64,000 nt of DNA from Cyclobacteriaceae bacterium (lineage in GTDB: Bacteria; Bacteroidota; Bacteroidia; Cytophagales; Cyclobacteriaceae), in the NCBI GenBank assembly GCA_030584025.1, contig CP129487.1:2356001-2420000 (forward strand). Direction: 5' to 3'. The notes beneath the pieces were generated by a model, which made no database searches, was not told the origin of the DNA, and saw only the letters and a program-made list of their open reading frames with translations. The translations under genes were made by a program, and so were the position numbers. Below, piece after piece: positions 32,550-41,370 of this stretch. Position 1 is the first letter of the stretch. Each line of letters begins with the position of its first letter.

Positions 32550-35510
32550 TTATTGATTCGGAGACTCCAGGTTTATCTTCTGCTCCTTTTCGTATCCAAA
32601 AATCTCATCTAACGACAACTCCTTAACCTTACCGTATTTAGCCAGGTCTTTCAAATCAATATTATCACGACTGGCAACCAACACCAGGTTGTACTTTTTG
32701 TTTTTGATGTTTTCTTCCTGAAACTTTTTAATGTCGGCAAGCGACATGTTTTTTACCTGCTCATAAATATCCTTCCGGATATCGTAGTTCAATCCGCGCT
32801 TTTCAGCCGCGAGGTAATTGAACAATACGCTTTGTTTTACAATGCGTTCACTTTCAATCACACTAAGCACAGCTTCTTTGGCTTCCTGAAAACCATCTTC
32901 TGTTTCCGGCATGGTGTAAATGATATCCGATAATGCCTTTAACGATTCACTCTGTTTATCCGCTTGTGTACCGATGTATCCAAAAAATGAATCCGAGCCT
33001 GAAGCTTTGGAAGCTGTTTGATAAGACGTGAATGTTCCATACGCCAATCCCTGTGCTTCCCGTAATTCGCGGAACACCTGAGCACCCATGTATTCATTGT
33101 ACATCCGGCTTAATGGCATTTTATTCTTATCAAAGGGCGAGCCTTTAATCATGAACAGAGCTTCCATCTGGACCATATCGTAGTGCGCCCAATATACGGC
33201 AGGGTCGGTAACATCAGCCATTTGAAAATCGCGGGCGGGTGGAACATCGTTGAGTACCTCAGGTAGTTGATGAAGTTTTTTGAGTGAGGCGATCAAACCA
33301 TCCTCCGACTGTGGGCCATAATACAACACCTTATGCTTCATTTTAGTAAAGCCTTTGATCAAATCAACCAACTCCTGTGCTTGCAGTTTACGAAGTTCAC
33401 TATTGCTCAATACGTTGGTAAACGGTGAGTTAGGACCGTACAACCCATAATTCATCAGACCATCATAGATAATGGCATACTTATCCTTTTTGGTATCATC
33501 GCGCTTTTTAAAGATGTCATCGACCAATTTTTTCAACGCCTCTTCGTCTGCCTTGGCATTGGCAAGCAAATCCTCCATAATTGCAATGGCTTTATCCATG
33601 TTCTCAGAAAGTCCTTCCAGGCTGATGTAGGTCTGATCTTCGGATGCAGATACACTAAATCCGCAACCGATCTTATACAACTCCTTCTTAATATCCTCAG
33701 CCGAAAGCTCTTCCGTGCCTAAAAACTCAAGGTATTCAACGGCTACACGGAGCCTCGGATCATTATTCGTACCGGCATCCAGCAGGTAATACAACCTGAA
33801 CAAATCATTCTCCTTATTTTGATTGTACAACACCGGAACATCTTCACGTAACGCCAGCTTGCGCACATCCTTTTCATAATCCAGAAAAACAGGCTGCAAC
33901 TTTTCAACCGGTTTTTTAGCAATGGCCACATGAAAAGGTGACTTATCCTCTTTGTTCAAGGCAACTTTTGTAATAGATGGCTTAACCACCTTCTTGGTAT
34001 TCGGATCCTTACCCGTAAGCTTTTTAATGAGGATATAGTTATCCGTATAATATTCATTGGCAAACTTCACCACATCCTCTTTCGTATACTGGCGAAGCGC
34101 CTCAATTTCACCGATGTAGTCAGCCCATGAAATGTTATTGGTAAAGGCCATAACCATTTCATCGGAACGGGCGTAGTTACTTTCATACTGTCGTATTTTA
34201 CTTTTCTTTAAATCATTCACCACTGCATCCAACAACCAATCATCAAATTCACCCTTCTTCAGCAACTCAATCTGTTCCAGAAAAAGATCTCTAACCTGAT
34301 CAAGCGTCTGGCCTTCTTTTGGCTTTCCATTGAATACATGTAGACTATAATCATTCAAATCATATACAAATGAGCTCGGCTCAATTACCCGTTGTTGTTG
34401 TTTCAGGTTGATATCAATCAGTCCGGCTTTGGAGTTAGCCAGAATCATATCCGTTAACCGAAGCAGTTGATACTCTTTTGCGTTGCGTCCCGGAAAGCGA
34501 TAAACCAGGTAAATCCACTCGGCATCCGGGCCAATCACTTCAACGTTCATCTGATCTGTTATCGGCTCTTCAACCACCGCATTCCATGGCTCCAATGATT
34601 CATTCGCTTCCCAATCTGAAAAATATTTATCAACCAGGGCGATCGTCTTGTCATAGTCAAGGTCACCACTTAAACAGATGGCCACGTTGTTAGGCTTATA
34701 ATACTTGGTGAAATAATTTTTGATTTCTGTTATAGACGGATTTTTCAAATGATCAATCGTGCCGATTACTGTTTGCGTACCATATGGATGTTTTTTGAAC
34801 GCAGATGCGAACATGGCTTCAAAACTTTTCCAGTAATCATTATCCAGGCTACCGTTTTTCTCTTCATATACAGCCTCTAATTCTGTATGAAATAAACGCG
34901 GTACGATGGTGCGGAAGCGACTCGCTTCAATTTGTAACCAATTGTCAAGCTGATTGGCCGGAATGTCGTTGATGTAAACCGTACGATCTTCAGTGGTGTA
35001 GGCATTCAGTCCGCGGCCACCCAATTCGGTTATCATTTTATCATATTCACTTGCGATGGCCAGTTTAGCCGCTTCGTTTGAATACTGATCAATCTTCTTG
35101 TAATAATTAATCCGTTCAATGGAATCGGTTAGCGTTCGGTAGTATTCAAACATACTTTCAATACTATCGAGCATCACTTTCTCCTTTTGCCAATCCAGTG
35201 TACCGAATTCATCACTGCCTTTGAACATAATGTGCTCCAGGTAATGTGCAAGGCCCGTGGCATCAGCCGGATCATTTTTACCACCGGCTTTTACCGCAAT
35301 TTGCGTGTAAATGCGCGGAGCTGCATTGTATTGGCTCAGGTAAACCTTTAGACCATTTTTTAATGTGTAGATACGGGCATTCAGTGGGTCGTTGGTAACG
35401 TACTCGTAGGAGTACCCACCGCTTTCGCCTGTTTTGCTTTCAAACTTTGCTTTTTCAGAACAGGAGAAAACTGTCCAGATAAGGACACCAACAAGGAGGA
35501 ATCTTTTCAT
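32550..35510 (-). CDS. M16 family zinc metallopeptidase (pitrilysin type), lipoprotein
   Basis: 986 residues with a lipoprotein signal (LIWTVFSC, Cys17). The catalytic HxxEH is HYLEH (H89, E92, H93) with the later Glu in ELEAVYEEKNGSLD. A second, inactive-type M16 half follows from about residue 560, giving the two-lobed clamshell of pitrilysin/insulinase-like enzymes. The Cys and signal place it in the cell envelope, where it would degrade peptides. Divergent from the S41 peptidase, with 202 bases between them. Downstream lies the MITE-like element. Confidence 0.93.
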   Translation of the reverse strand: MKRFLLVGVLIWTVFSCSEKAKFESKTGESGGYSYEYVTNDPLNARIYTLKNGLKVYLSQYNAAPRIYTQIAVKAGGKNDPADATGLAHYLEHIMFKGSDEFGTLDWQKEKVMLDSIESMFEYYRTLTDSIERINYYKKIDQYSNEAAKLAIASEYDKMITELGGRGLNAYTTEDRTVYINDIPANQLDNWLQIEASRFRTIVPRLFHTELEAVYEEKNGSLDNDYWKSFEAMFASAFKKHPYGTQTVIGTIDHLKNPSITEIKNYFTKYYKPNNVAICLSGDLDYDKTIALVDKYFSDWEANESLEPWNAVVEEPITDQMNVEVIGPDAEWIYLVYRFPGRNAKEYQLLRLTDMILANSKAGLIDINLKQQQRVIEPSSFVYDLNDYSLHVFNGKPKEGQTLDQVRDLFLEQIELLKKGEFDDWLLDAVVNDLKKSKIRQYESNYARSDEMVMAFTNNISWADYIGEIEALRQYTKEDVVKFANEYYTDNYILIKKLTGKDPNTKKVVKPSITKVALNKEDKSPFHVAIAKKPVEKLQPVFLDYEKDVRKLALREDVPVLYNQNKENDLFRLYYLLDAGTNNDPRLRVAVEYLEFLGTEELSAEDIKKELYKIGCGFSVSASEDQTYISLEGLSENMDKAIAIMEDLLANAKADEEALKKLVDDIFKKRDDTKKDKYAIIYDGLMNYGLYGPNSPFTNVLSNSELRKLQAQELVDLIKGFTKMKHKVLYYGPQSEDGLIASLKKLHQLPEVLNDVPPARDFQMADVTDPAVYWAHYDMVQMEALFMIKGSPFDKNKMPLSRMYNEYMGAQVFRELREAQGLAYGTFTSYQTASKASGSDSFFGYIGTQADKQSESLKALSDIIYTMPETEDGFQEAKEAVLSVIESERIVKQSVLFNYLAAEKRGLNYDIRKDIYEQVKNMSLADIKKFQEENIKNKKYNLVLVASRDNIDLKDLAKYGKVKELSLDEIFGYEKEQKINLESPNQ

Positions 35511-35677
35511 AATTAATCAGGGGTTAGTTTGATGTTGAAAAGTAATGAAATTCAATAACGCAGAAAATAGGGATTTATCACATATTGATGGGGTTTTCTT
35601 CTTGTTTCGGAATTAATCCTACATAGAAGCAGTGCCTGACCTTTCAAATCCGTAATTTTCCGGTTACTAAAAGGAGT

Positions 35678-35700
35678 GTATCAAATCTGCATTGTGATAC
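35678..35700. promoter_or_regulatory. Interrupted palindrome before the S41 peptidase gene
   Basis: GTATCA-N11-TGATAC, 12 bases before the ATG. The arms are perfect. It may be an operator in the 202-base divergent region shared with the M16 peptidase gene. The rest of that region shows no other clear signal. Confidence 0.35.
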
Positions 35701-35712
35701 GTTAATTGAGAT

Positions 35713-37371
35713 ATGCAAACTGTGAAGAAGAGATTGAAATTTATTGTTGCCATTGCCCTGGTGGGTATTCTGGCCTTTTCGTTTACCCCACCGGCCGATC
35801 GCTACTTCGAAATCGCCAAAAACTTAGACATTTTCGCTACCCTCTTTAAAGAAGTGAATGCCCATTATGTTGATGAAGTGAACCCGAACAGGTTGGTAAA
35901 AACTGGCATCGATGCCATGCTCGAATCGCTTGATCCGTACACCAATTACATTCCGGAAGATCAGATTGAAGACTTCAGAACGATGAACACTGGCCAATAT
36001 GGTGGCATTGGTGCCATCACCCGTGAGTTTGGCGATCGCACTGTGGTGACCATGATTATGGAAGGTTTTGCTGCACAGAAAGGCGGTTTAAAAGTTGGGG
36101 ATGAAATTCTAAAAATCGATCAGGTTGATCTTTCCAAGGTAAGCCGCCAGGAAGCTGGGGATCTGATGAAAGGTCAGGTGGGCGATCCGGTAACTTTAAC
36201 GGTAAAACGAATTGGTCGCGATGAACCTTTTACACTTGAATTCAAGCGCGAGAAAATTAAAATGAACAACGTGCCGTACGCTGGCATGCTTGATCAACAT
36301 TACGCATACATCCGCCTGAGTGAATTCACTCCGGAGGCAGGAAAAAATGTGCGCAATGCACTTATCAAATTAAAAGAAAATAATCCGAAGGGTGTAGTAC
36401 TTGATCTGCGCGATAACCCAGGCGGACTGTTAATGGAAGCGGTTAACGTTTGTAACATCTTCTTACCAAAAGGAAAGCCCGTAGTAAGCACCAAAGGAAA
36501 AATTGCTGATCAAAATGCAACCTACGCCACATTGGATAATCCGGTTGATCTGGAAATTCCGGTTGTAGTGTTGATTAACCGAGGTAGTGCATCGGCCTCA
36601 GAAATTGTTGCCGGCACATTGCAGGATTATGATCGCGCAGTCATTGTGGGTGAACGTTCCTTCGGAAAAGGATTGGTTCAGGTGCCCCGACCGCTTTCAT
36701 ACAACGCTCAGGTAAAAATTACAACAGCAAAATATTATACCCCAACCGGTCGCTGCATTCAGGTGATGGATTATACACACCGCAGGGATGATGGCAGCGT
36801 TGCCTCTATTCCGGACTCATTAAAGACTGCATTTAAAACAACAAACGGTCGCACCGTGTATGATGGCGGTGGCATTGAACCAGATATCGCTGTAACACAT
36901 GATGAACTGCACCCGGTTACGCATACGGTTTATGCCCTGGGCTACATCTTTGATTACGCAACCCGTTATGCGTACAACACTAAAAACGAACCCGATCCAA
37001 AAAACTTCTCCCTTTCATCCGAAGAGTATCAGCAGTTTGTAACCTGGATGAAGGATAAGGACTATCGGTATAACTCAAGACTTGACCAGCAGCTTGCCGC
37101 TTTGAGTGATGAAGCTAAACGCGAACGGTATTACAGCGAATTAAAATCTCAGATTGAACAGATAAGCACTCGAATTTCAGAGAATAAGAAAAATGAGTTA
37201 ATGCTTTATAAGGATCAGATTAAAATACTGCTGGAGGAAGATATCATTTCCCGCTTTCATCTTGAACGTGGCAGCATACAGGTAGGACTCAAAAATGACG
37301 AGGATATAAAAAAATCCACCGAGGTTCTTTCGAACGCTACGCAATACAAAAAGCTTCTGAACAGCATTTGA
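35713..37371 (+). CDS. S41 family C-terminal processing peptidase
   Basis: 552 residues. An N-terminal membrane anchor or signal (about residues 11-26) is followed by a PDZ domain (about 90-175, GGIGAITREFGD...GLKVGDEILKIDQ) and the S41 catalytic domain: Ser294 in RGSASASEIVAG and Lys319 in RSFGKGLVQ form the Ser/Lys dyad by comparison with Prc/CtpA. The C-terminal ~100 residues are helical and charged. It would trim or degrade periplasmic proteins by recognising their C-termini. The next gene starts one base after the stop, so they are co-transcribed. Confidence 0.95.
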   Translation: MQTVKKRLKFIVAIALVGILAFSFTPPADRYFEIAKNLDIFATLFKEVNAHYVDEVNPNRLVKTGIDAMLESLDPYTNYIPEDQIEDFRTMNTGQYGGIGAITREFGDRTVVTMIMEGFAAQKGGLKVGDEILKIDQVDLSKVSRQEAGDLMKGQVGDPVTLTVKRIGRDEPFTLEFKREKIKMNNVPYAGMLDQHYAYIRLSEFTPEAGKNVRNALIKLKENNPKGVVLDLRDNPGGLLMEAVNVCNIFLPKGKPVVSTKGKIADQNATYATLDNPVDLEIPVVVLINRGSASASEIVAGTLQDYDRAVIVGERSFGKGLVQVPRPLSYNAQVKITTAKYYTPTGRCIQVMDYTHRRDDGSVASIPDSLKTAFKTTNGRTVYDGGGIEPDIAVTHDELHPVTHTVYALGYIFDYATRYAYNTKNEPDPKNFSLSSEEYQQFVTWMKDKDYRYNSRLDQQLAALSDEAKRERYYSELKSQIEQISTRISENKKNELMLYKDQIKILLEEDIISRFHLERGSIQVGLKNDEDIKKSTEVLSNATQYKKLLNSI

Positions 37372-37372
37372 T

Positions 37373-38260
37373 ATGCGCATGTGGCGAAAAACCTGGCTAC
37401 CTGGTTTAGTATGCCTTTCGCTAATATTGATTCTTTGCCATTCGTGCATGACGTTTCGGATGAGCCAAAAAGAATTGCAGCATTTTCTGGATACAAAAAC
37501 CATAAACGGAAGTCATCATTTCTACACAACCGAATCCAGAACGCTCCACTATGCCCAGGCAGGTGATACCACAAAACCTTTGATGTTATTTGTACATGGC
37601 TCACCAGGATCATTAAGCGCCTTTACTCATTTTCTTACCGATTCAGTTTTAACATCGCACGCATTATTGATCACCGCTGACAGACCCGGGTTTGGCCATG
37701 CCGGTCTTGGTGTTGCCGAACCTTCACTGGAACAGCAGGCCAAAATGCTTAAGCCCATCCTTGAAAAGCACAAAAACAACCGACCCATTGTTTTGATCGG
37801 ACACTCACTGGGTGGGCCCGTGGTGGCGCGTATGGCAATGGACTTCCCTCATCTTGTTGATGGACTCGTATTGGTTGCTCCTTCCATTGATCCGGACCTG
37901 GAGCCTAATGAAATGTGGTTCAGGGCCCCGTTGGCTACACCCTTTTTAAGTTGGGTGCTTCCGCGATCCTTTCGTGCTTCCAATGAAGAGATATACCACC
38001 TGAAACCACAATTGGAAGAACTTAAATCGCAGTGGAAAAAGATATCCTGTCCGGTAACGGTTGTTCAAGGTGGTAAAGATTCTTTTGTACCCGCAGGCAA
38101 TGCCAATTTTGCGCAAACTGAATTGATTAACGCAAATGTTACAGTGGTACTGGAAGCCAACGCTAATCATTTTATACCGTGGAACCGCCCAGAACTAATC
38201 CGGCAGGCCATCCTGGAATTTCTTCCTGATAAGCCTGCCGGAATGTATTCAAATGAGTAA
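37373..38260 (+). CDS. Alpha/beta hydrolase
   Basis: 295 residues with a likely lipoprotein-type N-terminus (LILCHSC). The core has the oxyanion motif LFVHGSPGS, the nucleophile elbow GHSLGG (GxSxG), an Asp region in VVQGGKDSFVPAGN and the catalytic His in EANANHFIPWNRPELI, so the triad is complete. The substrate is unknown; the family includes esterases, haloperoxidase-like enzymes and epoxide hydrolases. Coupled to the S41 peptidase gene by a one-base gap. Convergent with the M28 peptidase genes. Confidence 0.88.
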   Translation: MRMWRKTWLPGLVCLSLILILCHSCMTFRMSQKELQHFLDTKTINGSHHFYTTESRTLHYAQAGDTTKPLMLFVHGSPGSLSAFTHFLTDSVLTSHALLITADRPGFGHAGLGVAEPSLEQQAKMLKPILEKHKNNRPIVLIGHSLGGPVVARMAMDFPHLVDGLVLVAPSIDPDLEPNEMWFRAPLATPFLSWVLPRSFRASNEEIYHLKPQLEELKSQWKKISCPVTVVQGGKDSFVPAGNANFAQTELINANVTVVLEANANHFIPWNRPELIRQAILEFLPDKPAGMYSNE

Positions 38261-38269
38261 TTGAACTAT

Positions 38270-39760
38270 TTACTTGCCATAAAGTTTTTTCGACTCTGCT
38301 TCAAACTTATCGCCTGCCTTCCAGGTAGGAGCAGCAGGGTTATTGGCTAGTAAAATGTTTGCATACACATACGCCCTGAAATATTTCACCAGGTAGTTAA
38401 AGTCGAGCGAACCTACTTCATCAGCAGGTTGATGGTAATACTTCATCAAATCTGCATCGAATGCTTTGGTGCCGGGTGCAAATGTGATGGCTGGTACTCC
38501 CTTCACCGCGAAATTGTAATTGTCAGAACGTTCAAACAGGTTTTGTTCGGGAACAGGATCAACGGCTGCTTTCAAACCAAATGCCTGGCAAGCCTTGGCC
38601 AGATCAGCTTCGGCAGTAGTGCGTTCCATACCAATTATGGTAGCCATGGTTACATCGTTATAACCTGCGCCATCGCAATTAAAATTGAAGACGGTTTTAT
38701 TCAGCGGTACTACCGGATTTTCTGAATAATACTTACTTCCCAACAACCCCTTCTCTTCACCAGTAAGTGCGATAAACAATACCGAACGCTTGGGTGGATA
38801 CTGAGCCAGATACTTGGCCGTAGAAATCAAGCCCACCACACCAATGGCATTATCGCGTGCGCCATTAAAAATAGAATCTTTGTCAGGCTGCGCATTTTTC
38901 TGCACACCCACATGATCAAGGTGGGCTGATACCACCAGGTATTCACCCTTCAGTTTCGGATCAGTACCTTCAATCATGCCGATTACGTTGCGTGAAGGAA
39001 CATCAATTTTCTTAACACCTTGGATGCTAAGCGAACCGTTTAAGGCTCCGTCTTTGATTTTTTTCAAACTCTCAAACTCACCATCTTTTAACCATAAATG
39101 AGGAGCCGGATTATCGCCACCCGTCTTCACTTTTGTGGTTACATTACCGGCAAAGTAGTTCACCAATGCAGGCCAGGGAATTTGCGGAGAGGCAAATATT
39201 TCAACCAATCCAGCTGCACCGGCCTTAACAGCATCATTGTATTTTCCACCGGCAGCCGTGAAAATAGCCATGGCATTTCCTCCACTATCCTTCGTACCCG
39301 CTAACGCGATTACGAGTTTATCTTTCACATTAGCTTTTTCCAATTCTTCAGGCGAACCATATCCGGCAAATACAACTTCACCTTTCCAACTCATGTTAGT
39401 GCCTTCAAACAAAATGAATTGATCCTTAAACTTAAATACATCCGATCCTAAAGAAAATTCACCACCTGTTGCCGGATGTGAATCCTGCAAAGGAACGGAT
39501 TGAAAATAACTGCTTTGACCAGGTGCTGGCTTTAAGCCAAATATTTTGTACTGCGCAGCAACATAGTTGGCTGCTATTTCAAATTCAGGCGAACCGGTAT
39601 CACGGCCGCGCATTTCATCGGAAGCCAAAAAAGTTAAATGCGCTTCTACTTCAGATTGTGTAACCAAACGCGTTACATCTGCAACCGGATTACCTTTTTG
39701 TGCGTGTACGGCCGCTCCTATGAGGAGCAAAAAATACAGTAAGTGATTTTTTAGTTTCAT
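38270..39760 (-). CDS. M28 family metallopeptidase (copy 1 of tandem pair)
   Basis: 496 residues with a signal peptide (about residues 1-20, ending AVHAQ). The family zinc-ligand and catalytic segments are AHLDHVG, NGARDNAIG, TGEEKGLLGS and NFNCDGAGYND, with a final YYHQPADEV. A protease-associated-type insert lies between the start and the catalytic part. Such enzymes are secreted or periplasmic aminopeptidases. The next gene upstream encodes a close paralogue in the same orientation with 18 bases between, an evident tandem duplication. Confidence 0.93.
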   Translation of the reverse strand: MKLKNHLLYFLLLIGAAVHAQKGNPVADVTRLVTQSEVEAHLTFLASDEMRGRDTGSPEFEIAANYVAAQYKIFGLKPAPGQSSYFQSVPLQDSHPATGGEFSLGSDVFKFKDQFILFEGTNMSWKGEVVFAGYGSPEELEKANVKDKLVIALAGTKDSGGNAMAIFTAAGGKYNDAVKAGAAGLVEIFASPQIPWPALVNYFAGNVTTKVKTGGDNPAPHLWLKDGEFESLKKIKDGALNGSLSIQGVKKIDVPSRNVIGMIEGTDPKLKGEYLVVSAHLDHVGVQKNAQPDKDSIFNGARDNAIGVVGLISTAKYLAQYPPKRSVLFIALTGEEKGLLGSKYYSENPVVPLNKTVFNFNCDGAGYNDVTMATIIGMERTTAEADLAKACQAFGLKAAVDPVPEQNLFERSDNYNFAVKGVPAITFAPGTKAFDADLMKYYHQPADEVGSLDFNYLVKYFRAYVYANILLANNPAAPTWKAGDKFEAESKKLYGK

Positions 39761-39778
39761 ATAGTTGTTAGTTGAGGG

Positions 39779-41257
39779 TTAGTTTCTATTATAAAGTTTT
39801 TTACCAGCTGCTTCATATTTATCATCCTTTACCCAGAACGGTGGTGTAGGTTCATTGGCCAGCAACGTTACAGCATACACAAATGTGCGGTAGAATTTTG
39901 TCAGGTATTCAAAATCAAGTGTTGATACTTCATCGGCCTGTCGGTGGTAGTACTTTCTGATTTCATCATCCATTTTAGCCAAACCGGGTTGAAGCTTTAT
40001 GGCCGGAACACCTTTCGATGCAAATGAAACCTGATCAGAACGATCGTAGAAACCTTCTTTCGGATCAGGATCACCACCAAGACCAAGACCAAAAGGCTTG
40101 ATCGCTTTTTTAACCACCTCATCAGCTGTTGTCCGGCCCAGACTTATGCTGGTTATGATCGACTTATCATTATACCCCACCCCATCGCAGTTAATGTTCA
40201 ACACGTGTTTTTCCAAAGGCACCAGCGGATGATCAGCATACCAACGACTTCCCAGTAATCCTTTCTCCTCCGATGTTACGGCTACCAACAAAACGGATCG
40301 TTTGGTTGGGTATTGTGCCAGGTACTTTGCGGTTTGCAACAAAGCCACGGTACCGATCGCGTTATCGCGTGCTCCATTGAAAATAGTATCCTGACTTCCG
40401 GCTGAGGGCTTACCCACACCAATATGATCATAGTGCGCGGTAACAATCACATACTCATCTTTTAACTTCGGATCTGTTCCTTCAATTAGTCCCACTACAT
40501 TTCTTCCTTCTATCAGTTCGCGCTTCAATCCGGAGATTGAAAGCTTGCCGGTGTACGTTTCACCTTCTTTGAAATTGATTTTTTTTACATCTGCTGGTTT
40601 TAGCCAAACGTGTGGTATGGTTGAACCTGCTGATTTAAGTCCCCAACGCGGACCACCCATGAAAAAATTTGCAAGCGCTGGAAACGGGAACTGAGAAAAA
40701 GTCAAAAACTCAACAAGTCCTGCTCCTCCACGTGCTTTCACTTCGGCATACTTACCTGTGCTGGCACTGAAAATCTTATTGACATTATCCGCATCTTTTG
40801 AACCTGCCAGGGCCAATACCATTTTCCCCTTGATATCCATCTTATCAAGTTCGTCATTCGAACCATATCCAACGTACACGAATTCACCGTTCCATGAGAT
40901 ATCAGCACCATCAATTATCACCAGGCTTTCTTTAATTTGAAAGCTTTCATTACCCACTTCAGCTGAAGCTTCTGTTGCTGGGGTAAACCTTTCCAGGTCA
41001 ACCGGCTGAAAAAACTGTTCAGCACCTGGTACTGTTTTCAAACCATGCTGGCGGAAATAATTGGCGATGTAGTTGCCCGCAATTTTTAACTCGGGCGATC
41101 CGGTATCGCGGCCACGCATTTCATCGGCTGCCAGAAAACCAAGGTGGGCCTCCACCTCAGGCTGACTAATAATTTTTGTAATTTCGGTAACCGGGTTTTT
41201 CTGACCCCATAATGTGATGGAGAAAATCAACCCCATCAAAACGAATGCATTTCTCAT
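39779..41257 (-). CDS. M28 family metallopeptidase (copy 2 of tandem pair)
   Basis: 492 residues, colinear with its downstream neighbour. Signal peptide (ending LWGQ), then AHYDHIG, NGARDNAIG, TSEEKGLLGS, NINCDGVGYND and YYHRQADEV. All metal and catalytic positions seen in copy 1 are kept, so both copies are probably active. Divergence between them is substantial outside the core, so the duplication is not recent and substrate preference may differ. It is the first gene of the pair; a terminator (41313-41348) separates it from glnN. Confidence 0.93.
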   Translation of the reverse strand: MRNAFVLMGLIFSITLWGQKNPVTEITKIISQPEVEAHLGFLAADEMRGRDTGSPELKIAGNYIANYFRQHGLKTVPGAEQFFQPVDLERFTPATEASAEVGNESFQIKESLVIIDGADISWNGEFVYVGYGSNDELDKMDIKGKMVLALAGSKDADNVNKIFSASTGKYAEVKARGGAGLVEFLTFSQFPFPALANFFMGGPRWGLKSAGSTIPHVWLKPADVKKINFKEGETYTGKLSISGLKRELIEGRNVVGLIEGTDPKLKDEYVIVTAHYDHIGVGKPSAGSQDTIFNGARDNAIGTVALLQTAKYLAQYPTKRSVLLVAVTSEEKGLLGSRWYADHPLVPLEKHVLNINCDGVGYNDKSIITSISLGRTTADEVVKKAIKPFGLGLGGDPDPKEGFYDRSDQVSFASKGVPAIKLQPGLAKMDDEIRKYYHRQADEVSTLDFEYLTKFYRTFVYAVTLLANEPTPPFWVKDDKYEAAGKKLYNRN

Positions 41258-41312
41258 AATTGAAGCTTAAATCGAATTTTAAATATATCCTTTGAGACGG
41301 AAATAGGATAAT

Positions 41313-41348
41313 AAAAAAGCGGAAAACCCGTAAGGCTTCCCGCTTTTT
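41313..41348 (-). terminator. Rho-independent terminator after glnN
   Basis: On the minus strand, AAAAAGCGGGAAGCC and GGGTTTTCCGCTTTTTT form a stem of about 14 bp with a small mismatch, ending in a T run, 22 bases past the glnN stop. Confidence 0.8.
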
Positions 41349-41370
41349 CGTCATAGGTTTAGGTTAATAC

